Assembly: GCA_011391295.1 (NCBI GenBank)
Contig: JAABQT010000004.1
Coordinates: 1 to 23,225 of the forward strand
Reading direction: 5' to 3'
DNA length: 23,225 bases
Source of the DNA: Betaproteobacteria bacterium
Lineage (GTDB): Bacteria > Pseudomonadota > Gammaproteobacteria > Burkholderiales > SG8-39
Shown: in pieces, positions 22,511 through 23,225 of the stretch
Position numbering within the stretch: the first letter of the stretch is position 1
How the letters are laid out: every line of letters starts with the position of its first letter
Program-made: the position numbers and the translations under genes
The notes under the pieces: generated by a model
Database searches by the model: none
What the model was told of the DNA's origin: nothing
What the model saw: the letters and a program-made list of their open reading frames with translations, nothing else

Positions 22511-23225
22511 TCAGGATTCTGGCCCGCCGAGTCTATCGGCTGCCCCCGGCGGCGGCAATAGCCGCAGGTGCCCGAACAAGGCCACATAGCGCCCGACGAG
22601 TTCGCGCTGGTACGCGGCCAGGTCGCGCCCGCGCCAGTCGTAGAAGCCCTCGCCCTCGCGCGCGCCGCGCTTGCCCTCCCGCATCAGCCGCTCGACGATC
22701 GCCGGCGGCTCGTAGCGCGGCGCATCGAGCGAGCGCGCCATCGAGCGCGCCGCGTAGTACAGGATGTCGAGGCCGCCATAGTCGATGAACTCGCACATGC
22801 CCATGGCGGTGTAGCGCGGGCCGAAGCCCGATCGCACCGCTTTGTCGATGTCGTCGGGTGTCGCCACCCCTTCTTCCACCAGGCGCGCCGCCTCGTTCAT
22901 CGCCGCCGCCTGCAGCCGCGGCACGATGAAGCCGGGCGAGGGGGCGCAGCGCACCACCACCTTGCCGGCCGCTTCGAGCAGGGTCTTGGTCGCCTCGAAC
23001 GTCTGCTCCGCGCTGGCCCGCGCCGGGCTCACCTCGACCAGCGGAATCAGGTAGGCGGGATTGAGGAAGTGCGTATTGACGAAACGCGCCGGATTGGTCA
23101 CCAGCCCCGCGAGTTCGTCCGCCAAGATCGATCAGGTGGTCGATGCGATGACCGCTTCGGGCCGCGCGTGCGCGCAGGCGCGCGCGAGGGCGTCGCGCTT
23201 CGCCTCCAGCGTCTCGGTCACGCCC
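22511..23225 (-). pseudogene. 3-hydroxyacyl-CoA dehydrogenase, partial at the window edge and interrupted by an in-frame stop
   Basis: The 3' part of the gene shows RFVNTHFLNPAYLIPLVEVSP (NAD-binding domain end and catalytic His), KVVVRCAPSPGFIVPRLQAAAMNEAARLVEEGVA, the helical domain DIDKAVRSGFGPRYTAMGMCEFIDYGGLDI, and GEGFYDW. Reading upstream in the same frame, VTETLEAKRDALARACAH and PEAVIASTT-stop-SILADELAGL are continuous family sequence broken only by TGA at 23132-23134. At this place the family normally has a serine (NTSS-type loop), so a single base change from TCA is enough to explain it. It may be a true nonsense mutation or a read error. Restart at TTG 23125 would lack the NAD-binding fold. 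The gene ends 13 bases before dctP. Confidence 0.8.
23132..23134 (-). other. In-frame TGA codon inside the 3-hydroxyacyl-CoA dehydrogenase gene
   Basis: On the minus strand, codons ACC ACC TGA TCG ATC TTG give Thr-Thr-stop-Ser-Ile-Leu between conserved family segments. No frame change occurs on either side. Confidence 0.85.

Noticed and set aside
23132..23134. Selenocysteine readthrough at the in-frame TGA
   Set aside because: The family has serine here, no selenocysteine-type stem-loop is evident downstream, and a one-base nonsense change or read error is simpler.

Overview
The window is GC-rich, gene-dense DNA that looks like a betaproteobacterial chromosome (Burkholderiales or Rhodocyclales-like). 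This rests on gene content only: a CoA-dependent aromatic degradation operon, a TRAP transporter, feruloyl-CoA-synthase-type ligation, and short-spaced or overlapping genes with some GTG and TTG starts. No rRNA, tRNA, CRISPR array or transposase gene was found. No gap between genes exceeds about 130 bases.

Layout. Positions 1-125 hold the 3' end of a macro-domain gene. Next are an unusual lipoprotein methyltransferase (148-972), a SleB-like cell wall hydrolase (979-1587, minus) and an FkbM-type methyltransferase (1658-2431). From 8911 down to 2424 on the minus strand lies a tightly coupled operon: MarR regulator, acyl-CoA dehydrogenase, 2-aminobenzoate/benzoate-CoA ligase, Rid-family protein, two-domain flavin monooxygenase/OYE reductase and a small secreted protein. 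It closely resembles the aerobic 2-aminobenzoyl-CoA (anthranilate) pathway described in Azoarcus evansii. A promoter and a MarR-type palindrome sit just ahead of it.

Upstream, also on the minus strand, are a TauE/SafE permease, a type IB topoisomerase and an IlvD/Edd-family dehydratase (12438 down to 8913). To their right is a plus-strand pair: an HTH-methyltransferase fusion overlapping a methylenetetrahydrofolate-reductase-like gene (12570-14841). A UbiE-like methyltransferase (minus) follows. Then comes a plus-strand module of carboxymuconolactone decarboxylase, 3-hydroxyisobutyrate-dehydrogenase-like and feruloyl-CoA-synthase-like genes (15670-18651). The right end is a minus-strand operon: a 3-hydroxyacyl-CoA dehydrogenase interrupted by an in-frame stop, TRAP transporter dctP-dctQ-dctM, and a MetE-core-type methyltransferase.

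Taken together, the region reads as uptake and CoA-dependent breakdown of aromatic acids, with several one-carbon (folate/methyl) genes nearby. The most notable signals are: a REP-like hairpin that supplies the stop of one gene and the start of the next; a Rid protein lacking the catalytic arginine; a perfect 33-bp palindrome inside the acyl-CoA dehydrogenase gene; a permease gene with no standard start codon; and the nonsense codon in the 3-hydroxyacyl-CoA dehydrogenase.
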